From the NCBI RefSeq assembly GCF_003011965.1, contig NZ_PXWG01000021.1, positions 1-64,000 of the forward strand: a DNA stretch of 64,000 bases, in the 5' to 3' direction. A program made the translations under genes and the position numbers. Of the stretch, positions 49,318-57,624 are shown one piece after another. The notes beneath the pieces were generated by a model. It saw only the letters and a list, made by a program, of their open reading frames with translations. It was not told where the DNA came from and searched no databases. The stretch is from Streptosporangium nondiastaticum (GTDB lineage Bacteria > Actinomycetota > Actinomycetes > Streptomycetales > Streptomycetaceae). The first letter of the stretch is position 1, and every line of letters begins with the position of its first letter.

Positions 49318-49507
49318 AGCGATCAACTCCGATGGGTCGGTGCGAGTCGTTTGGCGTGAGGGGTTGGTGCTGGGATGCAGAACCCGCCCGGCGACTCCCC
49401 CGATGGCCGCCGGACGGGGACTGGGGCTGATCACCCCTGAGGTGAGGCCTCACCTACGACCCGTCTGCCCCCCGACGCGACGGATCGACAGGACTCAGAC
49501 TGCCCTG

Positions 49508-49540
49508 TCGCGATAAACGATCGATGAACGGGCACGTGAC
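49508..49540 (-). promoter_or_regulatory. PHO-box-like triplet upstream of the AfsS-like gene
   Basis: On the minus strand, three contiguous 11-bp units GTCACGTGCCC, GTTCATCGATC, GTTTATCGCGA (49540 to 49508). They resemble Streptomyces PhoP direct-repeat units (GTTCACC-like). In S. coelicolor PhoP and AfsR compete at the afsS promoter. Confidence 0.55.
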
Positions 49541-49555
49541 AGCGTTTTTCCGGGC

Positions 49556-49621
49556 GGTTCCACGGCCGTTCCGTGCCGGTTCCACGGCCGTTCCGTGCCG
49601 GTTCGCGGCCGTTCCACGGCC
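49556..49621. promoter_or_regulatory. 11-bp-phased TTCC half-sites, candidate AfsR operator
   Basis: Three 22-bp units (49556, 49578, 49600), each holding two half-sites. TTCC falls at 49558, 49569, 49580 and 49591 with exact 11-bp spacing, then TTCG at 49602 and TTCC at 49612. Direct repeats at 11-bp spacing are the binding pattern of SARP/AfsR-type OmpR-fold regulators. Confidence 0.65.
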
Positions 49622-49849
49622 GCTCCGGACCGGTTCCGCTTCCGTCCGGAGTGACGCACGCCACCCCGGAGCCGGCCCTGAAGCCCACCCCGGAGCCCAC
49701 CCCGGAGCTCAACCCGAAGTCCACCCCGGAGCCCGCCGAGCCTGCCCGGCCCGCTCCTTGCTCGCTACCCCGGACCGCAGGGTTCCACCCACCGCCCGGC
49801 AGCCCGCTCCTGTCCGGGCCGGATCGGGACCGGAGCCCCGACCCGCCCC
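49622..49849. repeat. 12-bp CACCCCGGAGCC repeats downstream of the AfsR-like gene
   Basis: Five or so imperfect copies of CACCCCGGAGCC/CACCCCGGAGCT lie at about 49661-49735. No gene is called; the remainder up to the AfsR-like stop is featureless. Confidence 0.5.
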
Positions 49850-52780
49850 CTACGCCGCCGGCACCAGCGACAGCAGCCTTCGTACCTCCGTCGCTTCCGG
49901 TGCTCCCAGCTGCTCGTAGACCGCCAGTGCCTCCGTCCAGCAGGCGCGCGCCCGGCCCGGCTGCCCCAGCGCGTCGAGCGAGCGCCCCAGCACGGTCAGG
50001 ATGTTGCTGCGCCGCCACTCCCCGCCGATGCCGCGGATCTTCAGCGCCTGCTCGGCGTGGTGGGCCGCGGCGGTCGGCCGGCCGGCCGCGAGGTGGACCT
50101 CGGCCAGCCGGTAGTGGGTCATGGCCTCCCACAGCCGCTGCCGGTTGTCGACGAAGATCGACAGGGCGTTGTCGAGCTGCCGCAGCGCTTCGTCGAAGCG
50201 CCGTGCGTGGGTGAGGGCCATGCCGTACGAGTACAGGCCGTTCGCCAGCCGCCAGCTGACCTTGTTCTCGCGGTAGATGGCGATGGCCTGCTCCACGAGC
50301 TCGATGGCCGAATCGATACGCCCGGTGTCGAGGTGGACCCGGGCGAGGTTGCTGAGGGCGCTCGCCTCGCACGGCCGGTTGCCGTCCGCGCGGAAGCACT
50401 CCAGCGCCTGCTCGATGTAGGCCTCGGCGTCCTCGTAACGATGCTGGTAGGTGGCGATGATGCCGCGGTTGTTGGAGGCGTACCCGCACGGAATGGGGTC
50501 CTCCGTGGCGCGGCCGAGGAGGACGGCGTGCAGGGCGTGCTCGTCCGCCTGGCCGAAGCGGCCGGCGAGGCTGTGCACGTGCGTCAGGACGGTGCGCGCG
50601 CGGCCCTCGGCCCGGGCGTCCCCCGCCGCCTGCGTGGCGGCCAGCAGCGCCGTCGCGGCCTGCTCGTAGAGGCGGGAGTCGGCGCCGGACTCGGCGAGGT
50701 CCTTGGCCGCCAGCAGCAGGTCGACGGCCCGGCGCAGGGTGTCGCCGGTGGCGGACGCGTGCTGCCGGACGCAGGCCAGCAGGCACCCGGCCTCGGCGAA
50801 GAGCCAGTCGGCCGCCGCCGCTTGGTCGGTGAAGACGAGCCCCGGGTGGGAGGTGGGCGTCAGGTGGGCGAGGAGCTGGTCGCCGGGGCGCTCCAGCACG
50901 TACACGCCGGCCGCCGTCGCCAGGTAGAAGTCGAGCAGCCGGGAGAGGGCTGCGGCGCCTTCTCCGGGTGGGTACTCGTCCCGCTCCGCGCATGCACGCG
51001 CGTAGAGGCGGACGAGGTCGTGGTAGCGGTACCGGCCGGGTGCGGCGGACTCCAGCAGGGACGTGTCGACGAGCGATTCCAGGAGCTCTTCGGTCGCGTC
51101 CAGGTCCAGGTCCAGGACGGCCGCGGCGGCGGCCAGGGAGATGTCCGGGCCGTCCGCGAGGCCCAGCAGCCGGAAGGCGCGGGCCTGGCCGGGCTCCAGC
51201 TGGCCGTAGCCCAGTTCGAAGGTGGCCTTGACGGCGAGGTCGCCGGCGCGCAGCTCGTCGAGGCGGCGCCGCTCGTCACCGAGCTTGCGGGCCAGCACGG
51301 ACACGGTCCACGTCCGGCGGGCGGCGAGGCGGGAGGCGGCGATGCGGATGGCGAGCGGCAGGAAGCCGCAGGCCGCGACGACGTCCATCGCCGCGTCGCG
51401 CTCGGTCTCCACGCGCTCGGTGCCGACGATGCGGGTGAACAGCACCAGCGCCTCGTCCGGGCTCATCACGTCCAGGTCGACGAGGTGGGCCCCGGCGAGG
51501 CCCACCATGCGCGTGCGGCTCGTGACGAGGGCGGCGCAGCCCTCCGTGCCGGGCAGCAGCGGGCGGACCTGGGCGGCGTCCCGGGCGTTGTCGAGCAGGG
51601 CGAGGACGCGGCGGCCGTCGAGGGTGGAGCGGAAGAGCGCGGACCGTTCCTGCACCCCCTCCGGAATGGCGGCGTCCGGGATGCCGAGGGCGCGCAGGAA
51701 CGATCCGAGCACTGCTTCGGGCTCGGCGGGCAGCGGCCCCGCGCCCTGCAGGTCCACGTACAGCTGCCCGTCCGGGAAGTGGTGCCGGGCGGCGTGCGCG
51801 ACGTGCACCGCCAGCGTCGTCTTGCCGACGCCGCCGATGCCGGCGACCGCCGACACCGCCATGACCCGGCCGTCGCACGTCGCGAGCTGGTCGCCGAGCT
51901 CGTCCACGAAGGCGGCGCGCCCGGTGAAGTCGGAGACCGTCGCGGGCAGCTGCGCGGGCCGGATGAAGGCGGGCCCGGCGCAGGGCCGGTCGTCCGGGAC
52001 GAAGGGCAGGGCGAGGTCGGCGTCGGCGTTGAGGATGCGCTGCTGGAGCTCGGAGAGCTCGGGGCACGGGTCGACGCCCAGCTCGTCGGCGAGGAGCCGG
52101 CGCGTGTCGGCGTAGACGGCGAGGGCCTCGGCCTGCCGGCCGCTGCGGTAGAGGGCGAGCATCAGCAGTTCGCGCAGCCGCTCGCGCAGCGGGTGGGCGG
52201 CGGTGAGGGCCGTCAGCTCCGAGACCGCCTCGGCGTGGCTGCCCACCTCCAGGTCCAGGTCCAGCCGGGTCTCGATGAGGGAGAGCCGCCACTCCTCCAG
52301 GCGCGTGCGCTGCGTCTCCGCGTACGGGCCGGGGAGGCCGGCCAGCGGCTCGCCGTCCCACACGCCGAGGGCCTCGTTGATGAGGTCGCGGGCGCGGTGG
52401 CGGTCGCCGGAGGCGCGCGTTTTCTCCGCCTCGGTCACGAGGTGCTCGGCCCGGTCGATGTCCAGGCAGCCGAGGCCGATCCGGACGGCGTACCCCCCGG
52501 ACTCGCTGACCAGAACGTCGGCGTCCCGGCCGAAGGCCTTGCGCAGGCGCGAGGCGTACGTGCGCAGCGCGGCGAGGGCGGCGTGCGGCGGTTCGTCGCC
52601 CCACAGCGCGTCCACCAGCTCGGGCGCGGTGGCGGTCCGGCCGCCGCGCAGCAGCAGGGCCGCGAGGAGCGCCCGCTGCTGCGGCGAGCCGGTGTTCAGC
52701 AGTTCCCTGCCGCGGCGGGCCCGGACGGGCCCGAGCACGGTGAATCGGAGCTGCTGCCCGTGCCCTGTGTCGCCGGCCAT
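49850..52780 (-). CDS. AfsR-like SARP regulator (OmpR HTH-BTAD-NB-ARC-TPR)
   Basis: 976 residues, close to S. coelicolor AfsR (993). The N-terminal OmpR-type winged helix covers about 11-95 (FTVLGPVRARRGRELLNTGS, APELVDALWGDEPPHAALAA) and the bacterial activation domain about 100-255. The NB-ARC ATPase has the Walker A GIGGVGKTT (314-322). A large C-terminal TPR region follows (AHHAEQALKIRGIGGEWRRS). AfsR-type regulators integrate Ser/Thr kinase signals and activate afsS; three Ser/Thr kinase genes are in this window but not adjacent. ATG 52780 follows GGGGGTCACC. The downstream AfsS-like gene and its 11-bp-phased sites fit this role. Confidence 0.9.
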   Translation of the reverse strand: MAGDTGHGQQLRFTVLGPVRARRGRELLNTGSPQQRALLAALLLRGGRTATAPELVDALWGDEPPHAALAALRTYASRLRKAFGRDADVLVSESGGYAVRIGLGCLDIDRAEHLVTEAEKTRASGDRHRARDLINEALGVWDGEPLAGLPGPYAETQRTRLEEWRLSLIETRLDLDLEVGSHAEAVSELTALTAAHPLRERLRELLMLALYRSGRQAEALAVYADTRRLLADELGVDPCPELSELQQRILNADADLALPFVPDDRPCAGPAFIRPAQLPATVSDFTGRAAFVDELGDQLATCDGRVMAVSAVAGIGGVGKTTLAVHVAHAARHHFPDGQLYVDLQGAGPLPAEPEAVLGSFLRALGIPDAAIPEGVQERSALFRSTLDGRRVLALLDNARDAAQVRPLLPGTEGCAALVTSRTRMVGLAGAHLVDLDVMSPDEALVLFTRIVGTERVETERDAAMDVVAACGFLPLAIRIAASRLAARRTWTVSVLARKLGDERRRLDELRAGDLAVKATFELGYGQLEPGQARAFRLLGLADGPDISLAAAAAVLDLDLDATEELLESLVDTSLLESAAPGRYRYHDLVRLYARACAERDEYPPGEGAAALSRLLDFYLATAAGVYVLERPGDQLLAHLTPTSHPGLVFTDQAAAADWLFAEAGCLLACVRQHASATGDTLRRAVDLLLAAKDLAESGADSRLYEQAATALLAATQAAGDARAEGRARTVLTHVHSLAGRFGQADEHALHAVLLGRATEDPIPCGYASNNRGIIATYQHRYEDAEAYIEQALECFRADGNRPCEASALSNLARVHLDTGRIDSAIELVEQAIAIYRENKVSWRLANGLYSYGMALTHARRFDEALRQLDNALSIFVDNRQRLWEAMTHYRLAEVHLAAGRPTAAAHHAEQALKIRGIGGEWRRSNILTVLGRSLDALGQPGRARACWTEALAVYEQLGAPEATEVRRLLSLVPAA

Positions 52781-52908
52781 GGTGACCCCCTGCTTGTCCC
52801 GCTCGGTCGCACGGCCAGTCTGCCTTGTCAGGGGGCTCTGCGTCAGCAGGGGTCCGGCCTCTCCACAAGGCCTGCCGAAGTCCGCCCCACGCCTGCTGCG
52901 GCGGCTTG

Positions 52909-52923
52909 CTGACGAAGTGTCAG
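52909..52923. promoter_or_regulatory. Palindromic operator CTGAC-N5-GTCAG, site 2
   Basis: CTGACGAAGTGTCAG, 22 bp before the amidohydrolase ATG, so it probably overlaps the promoter. Another GTGTCAG half-site lies at 52937-52943. Confidence 0.7.
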
Positions 52924-52944
52924 ATCGTCGCTAACGTGTCAGCC

Positions 52945-54171
52945 ATGGAGAGCATCCCCCGCATCATCTCGGTGGACGATCACACGGTCGAGCCTCCTCA
53001 CGTCTGGTCGGACCGGCTACCGGCGAAGTTCCGCGACGTCGGGCCGCGGATCGTGCGCGCGCCCGTGAAGGAGCTGACCTTCGTCGGCGGAAGGTTCACT
53101 CCCGTCATGGGCGCCCCCGGCGACGACGGGCCGGAGGCGGACTGGTGGATCTATGAGGATTTGCACCGTCCGCTCACACGGCTGGATACCGCCGTCGGAT
53201 ACTCCAGAGATGAGGTCAGGCTGGAGGGGATCACGTACGAGCAGATGCGGCCCGGTTCCTTCAGCGTCCCGGAACGACTGGCCGATATGGACCGCAACCA
53301 TGTCCAGTCCGCGCTCTGCTTCCCCACCTTCCCGCGCTTCTGCGGGCAGACCTTCACCGAGGCCGCGGACCGCGAACTCGCCCTCCTCGGCGTCCGCGCG
53401 TACAACGACTGGATGGTGGAGGAGTGGTGCGGCCCGGAGGCGCACGGCCGCCTCATCCCCCTCGGCATCGTCCCCCTGTGGGACGCCGGGCTGGCCGCCG
53501 CCGAGGTCCGCCGCAACGCCGCGCGCGGCGTGCGCGCCGTCTGCTTCTCCGAAATACCCCCGCACCTCGGCCTCCCCTCCGTCCACACCGACGCCTGGGA
53601 CCCCTTCCTGCGCGCCTGCGCCGAGACCCGCACCGTCATCGCCATGCACATCGGCTCCTCCTCGCGCATGCCGTCCACCTCGGCCGACGCGCCGCCCGCC
53701 GTCGGCTCCGTCATCACCTTCGCCAACTGCTGCTTCTCGCTCGCAGACTGGCTGATGTCCGGCGCCTTCGAACGCTTCCCGGACCTGCGGATCATGTACG
53801 CCGAGGGGCAGATCGGCTGGATCCCGTACGTCCTGGAGCGCGCGGACGTCACCTGGGAGCAGAACCGCGCCTGGGGCGGCGTCGCGGACAAGGTCCGGCG
53901 GCCGCCCTCCGAGCTGTTCGCCGAGCACGTCCACGGCTGCTTCTTCGACGACGCCTTCGGCCTGCGCAGCCTCGACGCGATCGGCGCCGGAAACGTCCTC
54001 TACGAGACCGACTACCCGCACTCCGACTCCACCTGGCCGCGCTCGAAGGAGGTCGCGGAGCGGCAGATGGGGCACCTGCCGCCGGACGTCGTCGAGCGCA
54101 TCGTCCGCGGCAACGCGATCGACCTGCTGGGGCTCACGGAGGAAGGGCTGTGGGCGCATGCCGCGGGGTGA
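52945..54171 (+). CDS. Amidohydrolase family protein (ACMSD-like)
   Basis: 408 residues. TIM-barrel amidohydrolase features are IPRIISVDDHTVEPPHVWSD at the N terminus, the metal ligand-like IAMHIGSS, and NVLYETDYPHSDSTWP near the C terminus. Close relatives act as amidohydrolases or decarboxylases in aromatic or steroid breakdown; the substrate is unknown. ATG 52945. The stop lies inside the next gene (14-bp overlap), so it is the first gene of a likely operon with the F420-type oxidoreductase and SDR. Confidence 0.88.
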   Translation: MESIPRIISVDDHTVEPPHVWSDRLPAKFRDVGPRIVRAPVKELTFVGGRFTPVMGAPGDDGPEADWWIYEDLHRPLTRLDTAVGYSRDEVRLEGITYEQMRPGSFSVPERLADMDRNHVQSALCFPTFPRFCGQTFTEAADRELALLGVRAYNDWMVEEWCGPEAHGRLIPLGIVPLWDAGLAAAEVRRNAARGVRAVCFSEIPPHLGLPSVHTDAWDPFLRACAETRTVIAMHIGSSSRMPSTSADAPPAVGSVITFANCCFSLADWLMSGAFERFPDLRIMYAEGQIGWIPYVLERADVTWEQNRAWGGVADKVRRPPSELFAEHVHGCFFDDAFGLRSLDAIGAGNVLYETDYPHSDSTWPRSKEVAERQMGHLPPDVVERIVRGNAIDLLGLTEEGLWAHAAG

Positions 54172-55141
54172 GGAACCTCCGCCGGCCGCCGGCCTGCAGG
54201 TGCTGCCCCCGGGCCGCCTCTCCTACGGCATGCAGCTCCCCGTCACCTCCCTCAGCACCCTCTACGCCGAGCCGTGGGAGGTCGAGGCCGGCCCCGCCGA
54301 GCTGCGGCGGATCGCCCGCGCGGCCGACCGGCTCGGCTTCGCGTACGTCGCCACCTGCGACCACGTCGCCGTCCCCGTGCGCCTGGCCGCCGCCATGGGC
54401 ACCGTCTGGTACGACCCGGTGGCCACCCTCGCCCACCTCGCCGCCGTCACCGGGCGCGTCCTGCTGCTCAGCCACGTCGCCGTGGCCGCGCTGCGGCACC
54501 CGCTCGCGCTCGCCAAGCAGTACGCGACCGTCGACCGGCTCGCGGACGGGCGGCTCGTCCTCGGGGTGGGGGCCGGGCACGTCCGGGAGGAGTTCGCGGC
54601 GCTCGGCGTCGACTACGGGCGGCGCGGCGCGATCCTGGACGAGACGCTCGACGCGCTCAAGGCGGCGCTCGGACCGGCCGAGTTCCCGCGGTTCAGCGGC
54701 CGCCGCTTCGCCTTCGAGGGCCTCGGCCAGGCGCCCCGGCCCGTCCGCACGCCGCGCCCGCCGCTGTGGGTCGGCGGCTCCTCGCCCGCTGCGCTGCGCC
54801 GGGCGGCGCTCCGGGGCGACGGCTGGCTGTCCCAGGGCGACCGCCGCGACGAGCTGCCGCAGCGCGTCGCCGAGCTGCGGCGGCTGCGCGAGGAGGCGGG
54901 CCGGGACGGGCCCTTCGCGGTCGGGGCGATCTCCGAGGCGCTGTACGTCGGGAGCCCGGCCTGGGACACCGGCGGCCGGACGCTGACCGGGGAGCCGGAG
55001 GCGCTCGCGGAGTCGCTGCGGGCGTACCGGGCGATGGGCGTGGACCAGATACAGGTGCGGTTCCGCTCGCGCGACGCGGCCGAACTCCTCGATCAGATGG
55101 AGGCGTTCGCGGAATCAGTTGCTCCGCTCCTCAGCGGGTAG
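54158..55141 (+). CDS. LLM-class F420-dependent oxidoreductase
   Basis: 327 residues with the luciferase-like TIM barrel of the F420-dependent group: LGFAYVATCDHVAVPVRLAA, RVLLLSHVAVAALRHPLALA, YATVDRLADGRLVLGVGAGH, RTPRPPLWVGGSSPAALRRA. It would use coenzyme F420 (or FMN) in a redox step of the same pathway. ATG 54158 overlaps the amidohydrolase by 14 bp. The first ~25 residues are Pro-rich and may not be needed. Confidence 0.88.
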   Translation: MPRGEEPPPAAGLQVLPPGRLSYGMQLPVTSLSTLYAEPWEVEAGPAELRRIARAADRLGFAYVATCDHVAVPVRLAAAMGTVWYDPVATLAHLAAVTGRVLLLSHVAVAALRHPLALAKQYATVDRLADGRLVLGVGAGHVREEFAALGVDYGRRGAILDETLDALKAALGPAEFPRFSGRRFAFEGLGQAPRPVRTPRPPLWVGGSSPAALRRAALRGDGWLSQGDRRDELPQRVAELRRLREEAGRDGPFAVGAISEALYVGSPAWDTGGRTLTGEPEALAESLRAYRAMGVDQIQVRFRSRDAAELLDQMEAFAESVAPLLSG

Positions 55142-55207
55142 TCCGAAGGGCAGGTGCAGGCGCACAGGCGGTAGGGGCGACAGAGGCGGACGACAGAGAG
55201 GGGCATC

Positions 55208-56032
55208 ATGGGCAAGCTCGACGGCCGTGTCGTGCTCGTCACGGGCGCGGCGCGCGGACAGGGCGAGCAGGAAGCGCGGTTGTTCGCCGCGGAGGGCGCG
55301 AAGGTCGTCCTCGCGGACGTCCTCGACGAGCAGGGCCGCGCCGTGGCGAAGGAGCTGGGCGCCGACGTGGCGCGCTACGTCCACCTCGACGTCGGTGAGG
55401 AGGCGGACTGGCCGGCGGCGATCGCGGCCGCCAAGGAGGCGTTCGGCTCGCTGGACGGACTCGTCAACAACGCCGGGATCCTGCGCGCTCGTCCGCTGGT
55501 CGACACGCCCCTGCAGGAGTTCGTGGAGGTCTGCCGCGTCAACCAGCTCGGCACGTTCCTCGGCATGCGGGCGGCCGCGCCCGAGCTGATCGCGGCGGGC
55601 GGCGGCACGATCGTCAACACATCGTCGGTCGCCGCCCTCTCCGGCTTCCTCCTCCTCTCCTCCTACTCGGCCTCGAAGGCCGCCGTCCTCGCCATGACCC
55701 GCGTGGCGGCGCTGGAGCTGGCGTCCAAGGGCGTGCGCGTCAACGCCATGTGCCCGGGCGCGATCGACACCCCCATGACCGACCCGGTCGCCTCGGGTTC
55801 CTCAACCGGCCCTGCCGCCCCTGCCGGCCCCGCCGACCCCGCGGAGCGGGCAGGCGCCGCGGAGCGGGCCGCCGCGTTCTACCGGAAGGCGGTGCCCATG
55901 GGTCGGATCGGCCGCCCGGAGGAGATCGCGCGGCTCGCGCTCTACCTGACGGCGGAGGACTCCTCGTACGCGACCGGGCAGCATTTCGTGGCGGACGGCG
56001 GGTGGATCGCCGGGGTGCCGCTGGGTTCCTGA
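55208..56032 (+). CDS. Short-chain dehydrogenase/reductase
   Basis: 274 residues, classical SDR: TGAARGQGEQEAR cofactor motif, NNAGIL, NTSSVAALSGF and the catalytic Y153-SASK. A ~28-residue Ala/Pro/Gly-rich insertion (SGSSTGPAAPAGPADPAERA, near 197-220) sits in the substrate-binding loop region and is unusual. It ends with GQHFVADGGWIAG, typical of the family. ATG 55208 has GAGAGGGG upstream. Probably the third gene of the amidohydrolase operon. Confidence 0.93.
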   Translation: MGKLDGRVVLVTGAARGQGEQEARLFAAEGAKVVLADVLDEQGRAVAKELGADVARYVHLDVGEEADWPAAIAAAKEAFGSLDGLVNNAGILRARPLVDTPLQEFVEVCRVNQLGTFLGMRAAAPELIAAGGGTIVNTSSVAALSGFLLLSSYSASKAAVLAMTRVAALELASKGVRVNAMCPGAIDTPMTDPVASGSSTGPAAPAGPADPAERAGAAERAAAFYRKAVPMGRIGRPEEIARLALYLTAEDSSYATGQHFVADGGWIAGVPLGS

Positions 56033-56130
56033 GGGCGTGGGCGCCCCGGGGCCGGGAGGCCGCGGCCGTGACGGCCCACGGCGTCTTGACGCCGCCGGGG
56101 GCCGGTGCCAGAGTCTCAGCAGCCAGCGAT

Positions 56131-56145
56131 CTGACGATTCGTCAG
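56131..56145. promoter_or_regulatory. Palindromic operator CTGAC-N5-GTCAG, site 3
   Basis: CTGACGATTCGTCAG is a perfect palindrome (7-1-7), 68 bp before the second LLM gene. Additional half-site-like GTCAG and TTCAG lie at 56155-56176. Confidence 0.75.
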
Positions 56146-56212
56146 AAGATGTTGCTTCAGAAGGCGTTGCGTCAGAACTCGGAAAACCTGAACGGACGGA
56201 CGGTGAACCTCC

Positions 56213-57340
56213 GTGGAATTCGGGATCTTCGTGCAGGGATACGTTCCGGCGAGCCGGCGGCGGGACGATCCACGGGCCGAGCACCACGCGCTGATGGAGG
56301 AGACCGAGTACGTCATCCAGGCCGACAAGTCCGGCTTCAAGTACGCCTGGGCCTCCGAGCACCACTTCCTGGACGAGTACTCGCACCTCTCCGCCAACGA
56401 CGTCTTCCTCGGCTACCTCGCGCACGCGACCGACCGCATCCACCTCGGCTCCGGCATCTTCAACCCGCTGCCGCAGGTCAACCACCCGGTCAAGGTCGCC
56501 GAGAAGGCCGCCATGCTCGACCACCTCTCCCGCGGCCGCTTCGAGTTCGGCACCGGGCGGGGCGCGGGCAGCCACGAGATCCTCGGGTTCCTGCCGGGCA
56601 TCACCGACATGGACCGCACCAAGGAGATCTGGGAGGAGACGATCGCCGAGTTCCCCCGGATGTGGCTGCAGGAGGAGTACCCCGGCTTTCAGGGGAAGCA
56701 CTGGTCCCTGCCGCCGCGCAGGGTGCTCCCGAAGCCGTACGGGCCCGCGCACCCCGCCATGTGGTACGCGGCCGGGTCGCCCTCCTCGTACGCGATGGCG
56801 GCGCGCAAGGGGCTCGGCGTCCTCGGCTTCAGCGTGCAGAAGGTCGCCGACATGGAGTGGGTCGTCGACTCGTACAAGACGGCGATCGCGGGGGCCGAGC
56901 CCGTCGGCGCGTACGTCAACGACAACGTCATGGTCACGTCCACGGCCGTCTGCGCGGAGACGCACGCGAAGGCCGTGGAGATCGCGGCCGCGGGCGGGCT
57001 GCACTACCTCCAGTCGCTGCTCTTCCGCTATCACGACACGTTCCCCCGCCCCGAGGGCATACCGCGCTGGCCGGAACTCCTGCCCGAGTACACCGAGGAG
57101 GTCATCGAGCTCCTCATCGCCGAGGAGCTGATGATCTGCGGCGACCCGGACGAGGTGTTCCAGCAGTGCAAGCGGTGGGAGCAGGCGGGCGCGGACCAGC
57201 TGTCGTTCGGGCTGCCGGTCGGCGTGCCGTACGAGGACACGATGCGGACCATCCGGCTGATCGGGGAGCACGTCATCCCGAAGATCGACACGGATCCGGT
57301 GCACCGCACGACGCGCCTGCGGCGGGCGGCGGAGCGCTGA
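56213..57340 (+). CDS. LLM-class flavin-dependent oxidoreductase
   Basis: 375 residues, luciferase-like monooxygenase fold: MEFGIFVQGYVPASRRRDDP at the N terminus, then FKYAWASEHHFLDEYSHLSA, IHLGSGIFNPLPQVNHPVKV, RGRFEFGTGRGAGSHEILGF and AMWYAAGSPSSYAMAARKGL. It resembles FMN-dependent alkanal-type monooxygenases; the substrate is unknown. GTG 56213 is used because homology begins at VEFGIFVQG. It has its own palindromic operator (site 3), separate from the upstream SDR operon but carrying the same signal. Confidence 0.9.
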   Translation: MEFGIFVQGYVPASRRRDDPRAEHHALMEETEYVIQADKSGFKYAWASEHHFLDEYSHLSANDVFLGYLAHATDRIHLGSGIFNPLPQVNHPVKVAEKAAMLDHLSRGRFEFGTGRGAGSHEILGFLPGITDMDRTKEIWEETIAEFPRMWLQEEYPGFQGKHWSLPPRRVLPKPYGPAHPAMWYAAGSPSSYAMAARKGLGVLGFSVQKVADMEWVVDSYKTAIAGAEPVGAYVNDNVMVTSTAVCAETHAKAVEIAAAGGLHYLQSLLFRYHDTFPRPEGIPRWPELLPEYTEEVIELLIAEELMICGDPDEVFQQCKRWEQAGADQLSFGLPVGVPYEDTMRTIRLIGEHVIPKIDTDPVHRTTRLRRAAER

Positions 57341-57624
57341 GGGCCCCCTTTCCGGGGCGCCCCCTTCGCGCGGCGGATTCCCCGTGCACCGGGGCGGCGG
57401 CCTCCCGGATCCGCCGCCCCGGCCTCCGGCGGCTCGTCGTGTACGGGTCTGCTCCGGTAGCGGGCATTCCGCCGGACCCTCGCCGTCGCGGCACGTCGCC
57501 GTTGCGGCGGGAGGGTTCTCCGGGCCCTTCGTGCTCGTTCGTCTCGTGCCCGTCCGTCCGCGCAGGCAGTTCCGCGCAGCGATTCCGCGTAGGTAACGGT
57601 GACCGACAGCAAAGGTGACCTGCC

